Of a DNA stretch of 5,646 nucleotides, positions 4,607 to 5,646 are shown piece after piece (position 1 is the stretch's first letter; each line of letters starts with the position of its first letter). The position numbers and the translations under genes were made by a program. The notes beneath the pieces are model-generated. The model did no database searches, was not told the DNA's origin, and was given only the letters and a program-made list of their open reading frames with translations. Origin of the DNA: DASSFZ01 sp036514635 (lineage in GTDB: Bacteria > Chloroflexota > Anaerolineae > Fen-1058); NCBI GenBank assembly GCA_036514635.1, contig DATBWU010000062.1, positions 1 through 5,646 of the forward strand, read 5' to 3'.

Positions 4607-5535
4607 ACTGTGCCGAGGATGACGCGGTCGCCGGCGAGGTTGCCATCTTGCCCGATGAGGTATAGGCGGCGCAGGCTGGTCAGCCCGTACAGCCCGACCT
4701 GGATGCGATACTCGCCCGGCGGCAGATCGGGCGGCACGCTCAACGTGTACGGGTCGCTGACGCGCTGGCCTTCAATCCACTTTGGAATCCACAGGTATGT
4801 AGGAAAGGCTCCGCCGAGCGGCGTGTAAAAGTCGGCGGGCGGCGCGGCGAGTTGCTCGCCCGGCGTGATCAGGTGGACGAAGACTTTGTAGTTGTCGAGC
4901 GGTTGCTGCAGCGCGAGCCAGTCGAGCCACACCTGAATCGACTGGCCGGGCTTGACGACGAGCGGCTGCGCCCATCCGCCCGGCGCGGATTGCGCGGTCT
5001 GCCCGTTCGCCGATGCAGATGCGCCTGCCAGAGCCACCTGCGCGCCGAAGTCGGCTAAGACCGTCTGGCCGGCGAGATTCGGCGAGAGGCGAGGCGGGTC
5101 GACGTGAAGCGTTCCGATTGAGAGGGCCGGCTGGCTGGCTTGTTGGCTGGTTGGCTGGTTAGTCGGTTGGTTAGTTCGATGGTCGGCTAAGGTGAGGTCG
5201 CGGCCATCGGTCAGGTCGGTTACGCCGAGCGCGAGCGGGTATTCACCGGGCGACATCGAGAAGGGCAGGGCGATCTCGTACCGCTCGACGATTACCTCGT
5301 TGGGCCGCCACGAGGTCGATAGCACGCGCGAGTCCGTTGTCCAATTGTAGGTGCGCTCGCCGACCCACGCGAATGGCATCAAGATGTGCGTCGGCGTGAT
5401 CGGCGCGCGCATGGCCAGCGTCAGGTAGGTCGTCTCGCCCGCGCGCAGCGTGGTGCGCTCGAGCGAGTATCCCAGTAACTCGATCTGATCTTCGGCGCGA
5501 GCGCTCAACGTAGCTTGAAGCGGTGGCACGCTCAT
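4594..5535 (-). CDS. Protein with two beta-sandwich domains, probable C-terminal part of a larger membrane or surface protein
   Basis: I recognise the style, not a named family: 313 residues with two related all-beta domains and no enzyme motif. Domain 1 spans about 16-116 (IELLGYSLERTTLRAGETTY ... MSPGEYPLALGVTDL). Domain 2 spans about 158-310 (VALAGAS ... PLDNYKVFVHLI ... LPPGEYRIQVGLYGL). Both share the order gap-PGEY-strand, which suggests internal duplication. A low-complexity linker (121-137, TNQPTNQPTSQQASQPA) joins them. Domains like the second are, as I recall, found at the C-terminus of Chloroflexota membrane glycosyltransferase-like (GT39/ArnT-type) proteins. No signal peptide or membrane helix is present, and ATG 5535 has no Shine-Dalgarno. 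The frame stays open upstream to a TAG at 5614-5616 with plausible residues (YVHYSPLWRVAAPGD). The gene is therefore probably a fragment, a frameshifted gene, or one with a misplaced start. It ends inside the 8-bp repeat array. Confidence 0.65.
   Translation of the reverse strand: MSVPPLQATLSARAEDQIELLGYSLERTTLRAGETTYLTLAMRAPITPTHILMPFAWVGERTYNWTTDSRVLSTSWRPNEVIVERYEIALPFSMSPGEYPLALGVTDLTDGRDLTLADHRTNQPTNQPTSQQASQPALSIGTLHVDPPRLSPNLAGQTVLADFGAQVALAGASASANGQTAQSAPGGWAQPLVVKPGQSIQVWLDWLALQQPLDNYKVFVHLITPGEQLAAPPADFYTPLGGAFPTYLWIPKWIEGQRVSDPYTLSVPPDLPPGEYRIQVGLYGLTSLRRLYLIGQDGNLAGDRVILGTVVVE
5128..5188. repeat. 8-bp repeat array inside a coding sequence
   Basis: Tandem 8-bp units TTGGCTGG (5143-5150), TTGGCTGG, TTAGTCGG, TTGGTTAG, TTCGATGG run to 5182, with GGCTGGCTGG-type copies to the left. 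Read on the minus strand they encode the Thr/Asn/Gln/Pro/Ser linker between the two beta domains (about residues 117-136). Bases 5150-5163 (GTTGGCTGGTTAGT) match 4495-4508 of the intergenic array exactly. Confidence 0.75.
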
Positions 5536-5646
5536 GTCGCCCGGCGCGGCGACGCGCCACAGCGGCGAGTAATGGACGTAATTTTTGTTTGGATGCAGCA
5601 GCTTTATGAAGCGCTAGGATCTGCTCGGCGGCTTTCGCCTTGGATT
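5536..5646. other. Window edge upstream of the beta-sandwich gene
   Basis: On the minus strand the frame of the downstream gene stays open from 5535 to 5613 and is closed by TAG at 5614-5616. Bases 5571-5610 are clearly more AT-rich than the coding DNA around them. Beyond the stop, each of the three minus frames gives short peptides (for example KAKAAEQILALHKAAA in another frame), and none is clearly a gene. No good promoter or Shine-Dalgarno was found. A few short self-complementary stretches (GCTTTATGAAGC at 5601-5612, GGCTTTCGCC at 5630-5639) are visible. Confidence 0.35.

Noticed and set aside
4508..4828. A 106-codon plus-strand frame starting in the 8-bp array
   Set aside because: It is made of translated repeat followed by antisense of the beta-sandwich gene; there is no Shine-Dalgarno or motif.

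Overview
The window is GC-rich bacterial chromosomal DNA with strongly GC-biased third codon positions. The protein set suggests a member of the Chloroflexota: a soluble GAF-PAS-class III cyclase, a processive family-2 glycosyltransferase, a bactofilin, and a beta-sandwich protein of the kind I associate with the C-terminal parts of large membrane glycosyltransferase-like proteins of that phylum. The phylum call is inference from protein style and intergenic repeat style; no rRNA or other marker is present.

Layout. Bases 1-240 hold no convincing gene but are full of stem-loops (9-31, 67-113, 140-169, 185-240), so they are an intergenic repeat or a structured RNA. Next come an inverted array of 7-bp units (244-288), an operator-like dyad (311-335) and a near-consensus promoter (345-373). 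That promoter drives the cyclase gene (406-2160, +), which ends in a good intrinsic terminator (2189-2221). Short tandem repeats with periods of 10 bp and then 7/15 bp (2243-2366) run almost to the start codon of the glycosyltransferase gene (2370-3863, +). A 14-bp stem-loop (3866-3901) separates its stop from the convergent bactofilin gene (3904-4368, -), which has its own promoter (4411-4439, -) and Shine-Dalgarno. Upstream of the bactofilin promoter are two facing arrays of 8-bp units (4447-4510 and 4519-4606). The second array overlaps the stop codon of the last gene (4594-5535, -), a two-domain beta-sandwich protein that looks like the C-terminal part of something larger.

Functionally this is a signalling gene (cAMP production, with all catalytic residues present), an envelope polysaccharide synthase, a cytoskeletal/envelope scaffold protein and a probable cell-surface or membrane-protein fragment. 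Each gene appears to be its own transcription unit, so no operon-level pathway can be claimed.

The most unusual signal is a genome style, not a gene. Short-period arrays (7, 8 and 10 bp) occupy the gene-flanking spacers. Two of them are built as unit-array, short spacer, reverse-complement unit-array. The same 8-bp family also lies inside a coding sequence, where it encodes the Thr-Asn-Gln-Pro-type linker between two related domains, and it shares a 14-bp exact match with the intergenic array.
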